From Bremia lactucae (taxonomy: Eukaryota; Oomycota; Peronosporomycetes; Peronosporales; Peronosporaceae), in NCBI RefSeq assembly GCF_004359215.1, contig NW_027152195.1, positions 198,049 to 236,596 on the forward strand: 38,548 bases of DNA, in the 5' to 3' direction. Made by a program: the position numbers and the translations under genes. The notes beneath the pieces were generated by a model, which ran no database searches, was not told the origin of the DNA, and worked only from the letters and a program-made list of their open reading frames with translations. Numbering within the stretch: position 1 is the first letter of the stretch; each line of letters begins with the position of its first letter. Below, piece after piece: positions 1 through 10,165 of the stretch.

Positions 1-320
1 ATGCAGATCTCTCAAGAACCGCTTAGGTTCTAGGGTTGGTAATTGAGTTATCTCCGAAGTTAACTTCGGAGGCGCATACAGATCAAGAGTAGAAGCGCCT
101 ACTCTCGAACCGTCATTAACCAAGACATTTAATGTCTCGGTTTCTTCCTGGGATTTATCCACAGGCTGCCGAGGGATTAATCCCTCGGGATCTAGAAGTC
201 TAGTAACTTCCACTATTTGAGAAGATTCCTCCTCAAGTACGTGGGGACCTCTTCCCTCAACGTCTTCCGAGTGTGATTGCGGTATCACAGTCGGGTCCAC
301 TACGGCCGACTCTCTACTCG
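1..320 (-). mobile_element. Family-1 gypsy copy G, protease-RT linker fragment
   Basis: Read on the minus strand, this stretch matches the protease-to-reverse-transcriptase linker of copy A at 2215-2530 base for base over long runs, with scattered substitutions and a small indel near 40-50. It lacks its own gag, protease and LTR because the window starts inside it. Since it lies downstream of copy A's RT in the minus direction, it is a separate copy, perhaps a third tandem member, but the gap at 321-420 hides the connection. Non-functional as seen. Confidence 0.7.
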
Positions 321-420
321 NNNNNNNNNNNNNNNNNNNNNNNNNNNNNNNNNNNNNNNNNNNNNNNNNNNNNNNNNNNNNNNNNNNNNNNNNNNNNNNN
401 NNNNNNNNNNNNNNNNNNNN
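321..420. other. Assembly gap (100 N)
   Basis: Exactly 100 undetermined bases. The left side is gypsy linker, the right side is RT of a different copy, so the true distance is probably larger and should hold RNase H, integrase and an LTR. Open frames drawn across the N run are artefacts. Confidence 0.98.
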
Positions 421-1138
421 TACAACTTATGCTTTCGCATAAGTGTAAGAACCTGACGAACGTGAGTTTTATGAACTTCCACGTCCGTCTTTCCGTCCAT
501 GGCTCGGCTATGGACGAATACATCGTCAAAATAACTCGGTGCGAATTCTCGCTTCGGTCTCAACAGATTTGTCACGCATTTGTTGAATGTTGCAGGAGCG
601 TTACTAAGCCCCTGTGGCATTACTAGCCATTCCCAGAGCATCCCGGTGGGGTGCTCACTGCTGTGTACGGAATGTCCCGTTCACGCATAAGGATCTGATA
701 AAATCCTTCCATCAGATCCATAGACGAAAAGATGGTACTCTTAGACATACCATCTATGATTACGTCTTTTCTCGGTATCGGCGTTTGAGCCGGTACCGTT
801 GCAGCATTCAGTTTATTGAATGCGTGCACTATCCGCCACCCTCCTGTGGCCTTTCGCACACAGAAGGTCGGAGAGCTATGTGGGGAAGTTGATTCCCTCA
901 CATGGCCCGCTTTTACCCGATCGGCAAAGAATTTGTCGATCGCAAGTACTTGTTCACGAGGCAGTGGCCACTGCTTCATGACACAGTACTTCGAGCCCGG
1001 TTTGAGCTCGATCTCATGTCGAGTGCCTTTATCCTTAGGCAACTCGCATGGAACTGTTTCAAGGAATACATCCCTGAATTCAATCAAACCCTTGTAAAAA
1101 GCATTTGTCTTAAGATACTCCCAGGATTGTCATTCCTC
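421..1138 (-). pseudogene. Reverse transcriptase of gypsy copy A (broken)
   Basis: On the minus strand, 1087-623 encodes the RT fingers and start of the palm (motifs KYCVMKQWPLP, WRIVHAFNKLNA, PAQTPIPRKD, SSMDLMEGFYQI). After a one-base loss near 640 the frame shifts into 641-421, with MLWEWLVMPQGLSNAPATF and the catalytic YFDD box. This is the polymerase domain of Ty3/gypsy Pol, which copies element RNA into DNA in cytoplasmic particles. The thumb and everything downstream is in the gap. The frameshift, plus the insertion just upstream at 1139-2069, makes the copy inactive. Confidence 0.85.
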
Positions 1139-2069
1139 ACAATGGTTCACACGACGATTATCAGCATGATCATGGTCCTCGAGGACGCGGACAAAATCCC
1201 ACAAGGCAACTAGCTCGTCTCGATACACCGCCAAGCGATCCTGGCAGATGACGTTTGCTCTTTCAAATACAAGGATGCGTACTGGTGAACAGATAATAGC
1301 GATCGACAAATAATTTGACGAACACTTAGCAGCAGGCCATTTGAGGAATAGATATTGTTTATTCTGCATCATTACCTCGTCACGGGCAACGAAGACGTGG
1401 CAACGACGTCACGTCCGACTGTCGCGCGGTTCTGGATACGTTCCACAAGGAACGTTGATCACCGTGGGAATCCACCAATGGTTGTGGTGGAGGAGGGCAA
1501 AATCTTCCATCGGCAAGAACTCGCTCCAACTCGTAAGGGAATATATGTATGCCGCCTGGCATGCCAAACATGAACTTCAGACTGACTCTCGTTTAAACGG
1601 GCCAAGAGCGTCGCTCCTAGAATGCGCTCTTGTAGATGCACATAATTATTGTGGCGTCTTTCAATCATGGAGGGCTCAGGGAAAATCGCTTGGGCGTATT
1701 TTCTCGATCCCGGTCCGAAAAAGCGGACACGTTAAAGACACCCAACACGGTAAGTATTTTTTCTTGATTTGATAATAATGATTCATAATCAACACTCAAT
1801 ATGAGTGTTCGATATTGAAATCTTAGGCACCGTAGTGAAACGATTCTGTTTTTGTTTTCCATTATGCCTTCACCTACTTTCCACTCGCTACCCTCCTGGC
1901 CACGCATCCGCAAAGGCATCACAAGCCACTCCCAAAGCAAACCGCTTGGGACGCTTACAGCTGTTTGAACTACATCGGACTATCTCATGAGTATCTGAAT
2001 ACTTGTATTCTATATTTTCAAAAAATATATAAAATACAACTATATCTAAGAAGCATATCTCTCAATCCG
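1139..2069 (-). mobile_element. Collapsed gypsy fragment nested in copy A's linker
   Basis: Copy E runs straight from linker to RT at the equivalent place (24800-24780), whereas A carries about 930 extra bp here. Read on the minus strand it holds, in collinear gypsy order: an RT palm piece (1985-1912, ending LLWEWLVMP), an integrase piece (about 1575-1497, with SLTSWSEFLPMEDFAL), and the start of a chromodomain region (about 1505-1390, with PPPQPLVDSHGDQR). The pieces are joined without intervening domains, so this looks like an insertion that has suffered large internal deletions. The rest (1580-1910, 1986-2069, 1139-1390) is not recognisable. Ends are by comparison with copy E only. Confidence 0.6.
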
Positions 2070-3190
2070 GGTCTTCACATCGAGGACACTTTCGTCCATC
2101 GTTGAGCTGCTAAGAACCCGTTCGTTCTCTGCAAAAATTACCGCTGACCGAATATCGGTTACGTATTCGTCCTTTGTGACGAGTAGGGGCAAATCTGCTT
2201 GATTCTACCACTATGCAGATCTCTCTAGAACCGCTTGGGTTCTAGGGTTGTCTCCGAAGTTACCTTCGGAGGCGCATACAGATCAAGAGTATAAGCGCCT
2301 ACTCTTGATCCGTCATTAACCATGACATTTAATGTCTCAGTTTCATCCTGGGATTTATTCACAGGCTGCCAAGGGATCAACCGCTCGGGATGCTGAAGTC
2401 TAGTCACTTCAGCATTAACTATTGAGGAGATTTCTCCTCAAGTACGTGGGGACTTATTCCCTCAACGTCTTTCGCTTGTGATTGCGCTATCACAGTCGGG
2501 TCCTCTACGTTCGACTCTCTACTCGACCTAGGATCATCATGTTGTCCATTTTGGACAACTGGTATCTTCCTTGAATGACGCCCGCTAGGCGTACATTCAT
2601 GTCTCAATCCACTCGACTTATTCAAGGGGTGGACCTTCGGCGCTGCCTGTGCACTCGCACAGCCGCCGGCAGCTGACTTCACAATGTGATTGGTAATCAC
2701 ACTGTGATCTTGTGCAGTTGTACTAACGACCGTACCACAAGTGAGGCCATCGCACTCACTCGTAGTACATCCACAAGCTTGTGGACGCTCCAAGACGTTC
2801 ATCAGATGGCCATCTGATGAACAAGTGGCAGGCATCTTTACGGATCGATGCTGCCAGTTGATCTTTGGCTCATATTTCCCGAGCCAAGGCAGACATAGGA
2901 TGACATCAAATTTGTCATCCGAATCCAGTTCGATGAATTCATCATCTTACTGTAAATCTTTTAACGTGTAGTGAAATTTCACTACGCGTTTCATTACTGT
3001 TATCGATGCGCCTGTCGCTAGACGCACCGTCATCCTCGTTGGAGGGATGTCGCGCTCAACATATTTGAGCCTACGACCCTCTAGTGACTGGCGACGGATA
3101 AAGTTATTGGACGCTCCACAGTCCACTAGGGCTCTAAGTGACAAATCGTTTGTCACTTTTAACTTCAAGGTGATGAGGGATGCCTCATCA
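2070..3190 (-). pseudogene. Protease and linker of gypsy copy A
   Basis: Minus strand 3168-2947 encodes an aspartic protease of retropepsin type: the active-site triad region reads LVDCGASNNFI, followed by a basic stretch and MTVRLATGAS. A long Ser/Thr/Cys-rich linker follows (2835-2225, with SDGHLMNVLERPQA and SSRESN) leading toward RT. The family's protease cuts the Gag-Pol polyprotein. The C-terminal protease strand (VILGLPWL in copy C) is out of frame here. Part of the block near-identical to copy B (up to about 2958). Confidence 0.75.
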
Positions 3191-4154
3191 CCAGTTGCAG
3201 AGACACATAATGATTGTGTTTGGAGAAACTTTAGTCAAGAGATTTGCAGATTCTCTTAAGGTTGCTGGATCAGTAGGTTGTCGCGACCCTACTGTCCCCG
3301 ACCGTTTTTTGGCAGTCCGCCTCGCAGTTGCGATTTTACAACAACGTCCGACCCGCGACCGTTGCCCTTTTTGGCATTCGGTCCATAATTACGTTCAGTA
3401 CCTCTCGGTGCTGGGCGTGGAGCACTACACTCATGAGCGTTGTATCCTAACTCTTAACAGCGATTGCATTTCTGCAATTGCTTGTTGTTCGAGAAGCAAG
3501 ATTTCTCGCTTTCGACATAAGAGAGGTCCATAGGTTCTGGGCCTCCCAGTTTGTGTCGTCTTGGAGGACGATATGATGACGAACTAGCTTGAGCCTGTCT
3601 CAAGCTAAAGTCCTCCTGTTCCGCAACGGATATTGCTTCTTCAAGCGTATCCAGTTCCAAGCGGAACTAGAGGATCTTTACGGGACCATCCGTAAGACCT
3701 TGCATGAACACCGTAATCAACGTGTGTGTGTTTTTTCACGAACTGGATTCTTTAATATATAACTCGCTAAGAGTCGTATGTGCTGGGCATAAGCGTGAAC
3801 ATCACGCTTGCTTTGCTTGAGTTTCAGAAGCTCTGATCGAGCTCTGAACTCAGCCCTAAGCATTTCAAACGTCTGTTTGAGCCGGGCTTTAAAAGCCTCT
3901 AGCAGCCCGAAGACATATGGGTCGCGCAACTTAAGGCCTAGTGCCCAAGTTTTGGCACGACCTGCCAAATCTGACTGAGCAAATGCGACTTGCATTTGCT
4001 TGTAGACGATGTGACGTGCCCTTATGGCATCGTCCAACTCGACAAACCATTTTAAGAGTGAGTCTTCTTCGACTCCTCTATACTTAGAGATGTCAATCTT
4101 TAAGGTTTCGGTACGACGCGTGTGCGTCATCCCAGGTACAGGGGTCTGTACCTG
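3191..4154 (-). pseudogene. Gag of gypsy copy A, 5'-truncated and frameshifted
   Basis: Minus strand 4130-3717 encodes a retrotransposon capsid segment (MTHTRRTETLKIDISKYRG, WFVELDDAIRARH, LKLRDPYVFG). A frame break follows, then 3660-3454 gives MELDTLEEAISVAEQEDF, an arginine/serine stretch and the start of a zinc knuckle ending CNRC. Compared with copy C, about 300 bp coding the Gag N-terminus, the primer-binding site and the LTR end are missing, with the LTR joined directly to gag at 4154/4155. Gag would package element RNA. The same lesions are present in copy B, so they predate the duplication. Confidence 0.8.
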
Positions 4155-4471
4155 ACACTAGTACGTGCAGAGGAAGACTCTCTTCAAAACACTTGCTTTA
4201 AAGAGGGTAAATATAAAACTGTATTAATATAATTAAGTTCTTCTTGTCTATCTGCCTATAAATACTAACTTAATTATTAACTGATACAGAACATGAAATA
4301 AAATCTAATCTGTCTCTCTCTTTGCGCGCGTCCCGTGCTGACTGGACCGCGGAGCAAGTAGATATAATGGCCTGTATCTACCAATGGATAAGCATTCCGA
4401 ATATTACTATGGGTTGTAATATTTTCAAATATTATCTACCTTTTAGATAATATATTAATTAACAAGCTTTA
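4155..4471 (-). repeat. Truncated family-1 LTR between copies B and A
   Basis: Aligns with the copy B LTR (9781-10097) and with the LTR of copy C. The first ~40 bp expected at the high-coordinate end are absent; a matching first ~40 bp lies inverted at 5761-5801. The low-coordinate end is cut by the gag deletion at 4154/4155. Sequence from 4155 to 4288 is identical to copy B, then diverges visibly. Confidence 0.75.
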
Positions 4472-5801
4472 CTCCAATGAGTGACGCTTACCGCGCGTGT
4501 TCAAGACCATCCTCCAATACATGGAGGTAGCGGTCGAATTTGTTGATCTTCGACTCTTGATCCGACACAGGGTTCGGATCTAATTTTACCTCCTCCAATA
4601 CAACCTTTGGTGGAGTTCCGCGGTGGCCAACGGCTCCTTGTGGAACGTATTCAAAGCCACCGTGATGTGAAGGGGCAGCGAACGAGTTATCTGGTTAACA
4701 AGCGCGGTTTTTCAGCTTTGCATGACAGATGGGAGCCTCGTTCCCAGCTGGTTGTTGACGTTGAGGGCCTCGTCCGTTAGTATAACGAGACTCATCAGAT
4801 GGATTAGAGGGTCCATTGAAAAACGCGCGCCCCTGGCGCGTGTAAATCGATTGCAAAAAACGTCAATCGCATCGGCATCTCAATAGAGATGCGAGCCCTT
4901 CCCCAGGGTGATGAAAGGGAGTAAACATCCCCTTTCACGTTTCGTATTGTTGACTCAAGATGGACACGGATCACCCCACGTGAGGCATGGAAGTCGTGCC
5001 TCACGAGACGACCGATGCAATTTTAAACCTTGCACCGGTTGGAGTTCTTTCCTCAAACTTAACGCAAATCGCGTTAGGACTTTGAAGCCAGGCTTCGCAT
5101 CCAATGTCTTTGACATTGGGAAAAAAATGCGCTCCAGGCTTGCATTAACGGGATTTTATCTCGCGTGTTGTTGCCACTATACCATCGATGCTTAAGAAAA
5201 GCATCGAGATAAAATCTTCCTTATCGCAAAAGTTCTTCGCGCTGGATCAAGACCATGTAGCTTTGTCGCAATAAATAAAAGATATTTATTGTGAGGAGTT
5301 GTCTCTCCAGACAAGCTACTGACTAGCCGTTCGGCAAAAGCCACGGCTTTTTCTCAGGGGAAAGACGAGACATTTTATTGTCTGCACTCCCCTGAGTGGG
5401 ACCCACTGAAGCAGGGGTACCACAAGAACTGTTATTACGATGGCTTACGCCATCGTCATCACCACGCACAGAAATAAGTGCGGGTGACGGCACTGGAGAC
5501 CGCAACAGTTTGTGTTGTGGGGGAAGATGATACTACGGCAGACAAAACATCTGCCGCAAGAGACAATAATGCGTCGCCCGCGGCTGCATGTACCGCAGCC
5601 GAAGGCGCCGCACTATTCACACACCGCATGGACTCGTTAACCATGCAATATAATTGAAAATGATGGTTCTGACAATCAACATCGTTTTCAATTAAGTGGT
5701 CTTATAATGACCACTCTATTTAATAACATTCAAAGTGATTGTCGTTTAAGGGAGGAATGATGTAACGGGGGGTGTCGTTAAATGAATTTAACACTTAGCA
5801 A
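4472..5801 (+). mobile_element. Inverted 3' segment of copy B: chromodomain, 3' UTR, LTR start
   Basis: Read on the plus strand this is the normal 3' end of a family-1 gypsy element. A linker is followed by a chromodomain segment at about 4610-4780 (fragments QPLVEFRGGQR, QRTSYLV, WEPRSQLVVDVEGLV), a non-coding stretch, a polypurine tract and the LTR start. Its flanks are minus-strand copy B integrase on the right and an LTR lacking exactly its first ~40 bp on the left. Flipping the segment would make both element and LTR continuous, so I read it as an in-place inversion. AAGCT occurs at both breakpoints. 4800-5740 shows no other coding sequence. Confidence 0.7.
5748..5801 (+). promoter_or_regulatory. 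Polypurine tract and first ~40 bp of LTR
   Basis: AAGGGAGGAATGA (5748-5760) directly precedes TGTAACGGGGGGTGTCG, which matches the LTR start of copies B and C. A purine run next to the LTR is the second-strand priming site of LTR elements. Homology to the LTR stops at about 5801, at the inversion breakpoint. Confidence 0.7.
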
Positions 5802-7404
5802 GCTCACTATATCGAACGGTTGGAAAACCGTCCGAAGAGCGCGTACTCAATGCTGGAGTACGAACGGAAATATCACGATCTTCGTGATGAGCTGTCGTCA
5901 GCTCATCGCGGTTTCGAGGATATTCGGACCCGACATGAGAATCTCCAGATCCAGAATGAGAATCTGGTTCGTGACCACAAGAATCTTTTAGGGATTCTTG
6001 ACAAGGGTGGTCAGATCCGTCCTTGGAAGAAACCGCGTACTGATGGTACGGGCGGAGCCGACCAAAGTAAAACGTAGGATGCAAACGCATCCTATGTTGT
6101 AATTCTATTGGGTACGCATTGCCTCCGCGATGCAGTACACGGAGTGGCCCAATGAACTTGGGTAGTAGTTTACTGCTACCCACATTAGTAACTACACGCT
6201 TAGGTAAGTTTACCGTAGAGAGTAGTTCTAGGTCATTAATTTTCAATAAAAGAACATTTGCTCTTCCATGTTTGTCTGCGTCCCGTTTCTAACGGTCCTT
6301 TGCGTTAGCAATGAAATCCTATACGAAACGGATTACGGATTCTCGAGCCAGCAGAATTTTTTTTTCTGCTGACTCATTTGTTTTATCTTTTCCAGTGCGC
6401 ACAAAGCGCACTGCTATGAGATCTTTCTCATCTTCGATGTCGATTGCTTCGACATCACTCGTGTCATTGTTAACTTCGAAGCGTGGTGAGCATGAGCCAG
6501 AAATGGCTTTCTCGTGCGAGCCCCCCCCCCAAACTAGAGGATCCCTCTAAATGGGTGGGTATGCGTGGATGGCGTAAGCCATTCACGAAGAACGGTGTAT
6601 GCGTTGTAGACGCATGCACCGAATTGTTGATGGCGAATTCGACCATCGGTAAAGACTCGCTCTTATTCGGATACGATTGGACGTAACCTCGAAGTATCTC
6701 TTCAAGGTCGCGATTTACGCGTTGCGTCTGGCCATTTGTCTCTGAATGATTAAAAGTTGACATAGTCAGCCGAGTTCCGCAAGATCGGAACACGGATTGT
6801 TAAAACTCCGTCGTGAACCGTAAATCTCTATCCAAAACCAGTTCACGGGTTAAACAGTGCAGTTTGAATACCGTGTCGATAAAGAACGGGCACAATCCGG
6901 AGCCAGGATCAGCTCTGGTACTGCAACAAGATGTACCATCTTGCTATATCTGTTTACAAAAACAAGGATTCCATTGTTTTTGTGAACGTCTTTGGAAAAT
7001 CCGAAGACGAAGTCCATAGATATGGACTGCCAACATTCAGCCGGAAGTGGGAAAGTTCTTAAAGGTGCAAAAGATGAAGGGCTAGGCTTCATCCGTCGAC
7101 ATACCTCGCAAGCACGAATGTACCTGCGCACGAAGTGATACTAACGGGGCCAGTAAAAGTCGCGACTTACTGTGAGATAAGTTTTTTCATGTCCACGATG
7201 CCCACTTTTTGGTGCATCGTGACACTCATACATGATGCGCAAGCGCAAATCATTATGAGTTCGGACGACGACACGTGGAGTGTCGCCGGCAACAGCTGTG
7301 TAGTACAGTAAGTCGTTGCGTGTTGTGTATCGATCGGATGACGATCGATATAAAGCCGGTAAATCTTTAAATGATTTAATGGATGGATTCATCAGATGAT
7401 CCAT
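5802..7404 (-). pseudogene. Integrase of gypsy copy B (broken)
   Basis: Minus strand, in order: zinc-binding HHCC region (7404-7080, with HRGHEKTYL and RACEVCRRMK), catalytic core (SMDFVFG with the first Asp near 7020; FNHSETNGQTQRVNRDLEE with the Glu near 6720), then MVEFAINN and HTPFFVNGLRHPRIP, and a C-terminal domain (6246-6060, with LPKFIGPLRVL and HPTFYFGRLRPYHQ). Several frame breaks separate them, including a C homopolymer at 6521. The domain would insert element DNA into the genome. The chromodomain that should follow is the inverted segment at 4472-5801. Confidence 0.8.
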
Positions 7405-7660
7405 TCAACGCAAAAGGTCTTTATCTTCTATGTAGGCTGTCTTTACGTCATCAAACAAGTTAGCGACGGAACACTTGTAATGGATGTTCCAGCAGTGGGA
7501 TTATTTTCATTGTTAGAGTGCACAGCCGGCTTGAATTCGGGTCGACGTCAGAACGCATCAGCGACGACACTAGGTCGTCCTGGTTTATATTCTATGGAAA
7601 AATCATACTCCACAAAGAAGGACAGCCACCCTGCCATTCTTTGCGAGAGGTGTGGGCTGT

Positions 7661-8063
7661 TTACGGCCTGACGTAATGACGCATGGTCCGTATATACGAT
7701 GAACGGTCTATCTGCAATCGGCTGTGCAAAGTTTCAGCTGACGTGATTGATAACAGACGACGCGCTAAGCGCCGTCTGTATCGTATTGCATTTTGCACAG
7801 CCGATTGCGAAATTGCTGGCTTCACAGACACATGGAATGGTCTGTATTGATCTGCAATCGCCAAGATGGGCGATTGCATCAAGCTTTGCTTCATACCTTC
7901 AAACGAACGCTGATAACATGCGTTCCATAGCCATTTCTCGTTTTTTTCAAGAGACAAGAGAGATGAACTGTCATCTCTGCATAATTGCGAGAGTACTTGT
8001 GCAAGTACGCCACTATTCCAAGGAACTGTCTAAGTCCCATCAATCGACTGAAACTGGCCAGCC
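7661..8063 (-). pseudogene. RT thumb and RNase H remnant of gypsy copy B
   Basis: Minus strand 8091-7891 gives an RT connection motif (GLRQFLGIVAYLHKYSRNYAEM, LSCLLKK), then 7957-7661 gives an RNase H start (SPILAIADQ, then frameshifted sequence). At about 8063 the sequence jumps straight into the protease-RT linker, so fingers, palm and catalytic YxDD box are deleted. RNase H degrades the RNA strand of the RNA:DNA hybrid. The stretch 7405-7660 is degenerate continuation without a clear frame. Confidence 0.75.
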
Positions 8064-8816
8064 TCAAGTACGTGGGGTCTTTTTCCCTCAATGTCTTCCG
8101 ACTGTGCTTGCGCTATCACAGTCGGGTCCTCTACGGTCGACTCTCTACTCGACCTAGGATCATCGTGTTGTCCCTTTGGGGCAACCGGTATTCTGCTTGA
8201 ATGTCGCCTGCTAGGCGTACATTCATGTCTCAATCCGCTCGACTTCTTCGAGTGGTGGATCTTCGGCGCTGCCTGTGCATTCGCACAGCCGCCGGCAGCT
8301 GACTCCACAGTGTGATTAGTCATCACATTGTGATCTTGTGCAGTCGCACTAACGACTGTACCACAAGTGAGGCCATCGCACTCACTCTTAGTACATTTAA
8401 ACGCCTGTGGACGCTCCAAGACGTTTATCAGATGGCCATCTGATGAACAAGTGGTAGGCATCTTTTCAGATCGATGCTGCCAGCTGACTCTTGGCTCATA
8501 TTTTCTGAGCCAGGGTAAATCTAGGATGACATCAAATTTGTCATCCAAATCCAGTACGATGAAATCATCAGCGTACTGTAATACTTATAACGTGTAGTGA
8601 AATTTCACTACGCGTTTCATTACTGTTATCGATGCGCCTGTCGCTAGACGCACCGTCATCCTCGTTGGAGGGATGTCGCGCTCAACATATTTGAGCCTAC
8701 GACCCTCTAGCGACTGGCGACGGTTAAAGTTATTGGACGCTCCACGGTCCACTAGGGCTCTAAGTGACAAATCGTTTGTCACTTTTAACTTCAAGGTGAT
8801 GAGGGATGCCTCATCA
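8064..8816 (-). pseudogene. Protease and linker of gypsy copy B
   Basis: Minus strand 8794-8585 matches copy A's protease but the active site reads LVDRGASNNF: the residue after the catalytic Asp is Arg instead of Cys/Ser/Thr, and the next motif starts NR rather than IR. The linker 8548-8064 includes FDVILDLPWLRKYEPR and is in frame with it over most of its length. Linker identity to copy A is visibly lower (roughly 85-90% by eye) than in the adjoining gag block. Confidence 0.75.
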
Positions 8817-9780
8817 CCAGTTGCAGAGACACATAATGATTGTGTTTGGAGAAACTTTAGTCAAGAGATTTGCAGATTCTCTTAAGGTTGCTGGATCAGT
8901 AGGTTGTCGCGACCCTACTGTCCCCGACCGTTTTTTGGCAGTCCGCCTCGCAGTTGCGATTTTACAACAACGTCCGACCCGCGACCGTTGCCCTTTTTGG
9001 CATTCGGTCCATAATTACGTTCAGTACCTCTCGGTGCTGGGCGTGGAGCACTACACTCATGAGCGTTGTATCCTAACTCTTAACAGCGATTGCATTTCTG
9101 CAATTGCTTGTTGTTCGAGAAGCAAGATTTCTCGCTTTCGACATAAGAGAGGTCCATAGGTTCTGGGCCTCCCAGTTTGTGTCGTCTTGGAGGACGATAT
9201 GATGACGAACTAGCTTGAGCCTGTCTCAAGCTAAAGTCCTCCTGTTCCGCAACGGATATTGCTTCTTCAAGCGTATCCAGTTCCAAGCGGAACTAGAGGA
9301 TCTTTACGGGACCATCCGTAAGACCTTGCATGAACACCGTAATCAACGTGTGTGTGTTTTTTCACGAACTGGATTCTTTAATATATAACTCGCTAAGAGT
9401 CGTATGTGCTGGGCATAAGCGTGAACATCACGCTTGCTTTGCTTGAGTTTCAGAAGCTCTGATCGAGCTCTGAACTCAGCCCTAAGCATTTCAAACGTCT
9501 GTTTGAGCCGGGCTTTAAAAGCCTCTAGCAGCCCGAAGACATATGGGTCGCGCAACTTAAGGCCTAGTGCCCAAGTTTTGGCACGACCTGCCAAATCTGA
9601 CTGAGCAAATGCGACTTGCATTTGCTTGTAGACGATGTGACGTGCCCTTATGGCATCGTCCAACTCGACAAACCATTTTAAGAGTGAGTCTTCTTCGACT
9701 CCTCTATACTTAGAGATGTCAATCTTTAAGGTTTCGGTACGACGCGTGTGCGTCATCCCAGGTACAGGGGTCTGTACCTG
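8817..9780 (-). pseudogene. Gag of gypsy copy B, same lesions as copy A
   Basis: The two translated pieces on the minus strand (9756-9343 and 9286-9080) are identical in sequence to those of copy A, including the frame break between them and the N-terminal deletion at 9780/9781. I could find no base difference from copy A in this stretch by eye. This points to recent duplication or gene conversion, not selection, because the frame is already broken. Confidence 0.8.
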
Positions 9781-10132
9781 ACACTAGTACGTGCAGAGGA
9801 AGACTCTCTTCAAAACACTTGCTTTAAAGAGGGTAAATATAAAACTGTATTAATATAATTAAGTTCTTCTTGTCTATCTGCCTATAAATACTAACTTAAT
9901 TATTAACTGATACAACACTTGTACAAAAGTCTTATCGTCTTTCTCTTTGCGCGCGTCCAGCGCTGACTGGACCGCGGAGAAAGTAGATATAATGGTCTAT
10001 ATCTACCGATGAGAAAGCTCTTAGAATATTACCGTGTACAGTAATATTCTCCAAACATTATCCACCTTTTAGATAATATATTAATTAACAACCTTTAAGT
10101 GTTAATTTCATGTAACGATACACACCGTTACA
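9781..10132 (-). repeat. 5' LTR of copy B, 3' end deleted
   Basis: On the minus strand it starts TGTAACGGTGTGTATCG at 10132 and runs to 9781, where it joins gag directly. Copy C shows what is missing: the LTR end, the primer-binding site and the start of gag. Without a primer-binding site the copy cannot prime its own reverse transcription. Confidence 0.75.
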
Positions 10133-10165
10133 GGAGCTAAGAAATCTTAGCTACTAAAGGTAAAT

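Larger units (their letters stand above)
421..10132 (-). mobile_element. Tandem pair of family-1 Ty3/gypsy elements (B then A)
   Basis: On the minus strand the order is LTR (10132-9781), truncated gag, protease, linker, RT remnant, RNase H, integrase (copy B), then a damaged LTR, then truncated gag, protease, linker and RT (copy A) running into the gap. The segment 4472-5801 between them is in the opposite orientation and contains B's chromodomain, polypurine tract and the first ~40 bp of the LTR. Both copies lack the primer-binding site and the gag N-terminus through the same deletion, and gag to protease is nearly identical between them with a fixed offset of 5626 bp. All coding domains are broken. 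Confidence 0.75.

Noticed and set aside
3180..3533. Plus-strand frames of 117 codons repeated identically at 8806-9159
   Set aside because: Identity between copies reflects the duplicated gypsy gag on the other strand; no domain is present in this frame.
5820..6077. Plus-strand open frame with coiled-coil-like composition (starts MENRPKSAYSMLEYERKYHD)
   Set aside because: Its end is antisense to the conserved integrase motif GRLRPYHQ of copy B, and the equivalent plus frame in copy E (21950-22180) shares only that antisense part. Treated as a shadow, although its composition is oddly protein-like and could be re-examined.
6521..6531. C homopolymer in copy B integrase as a programmed frameshift site
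   Set aside because: It lies amid other disabling lesions and far from any Gag-Pol boundary; simple slippage or sequencing error is likelier.
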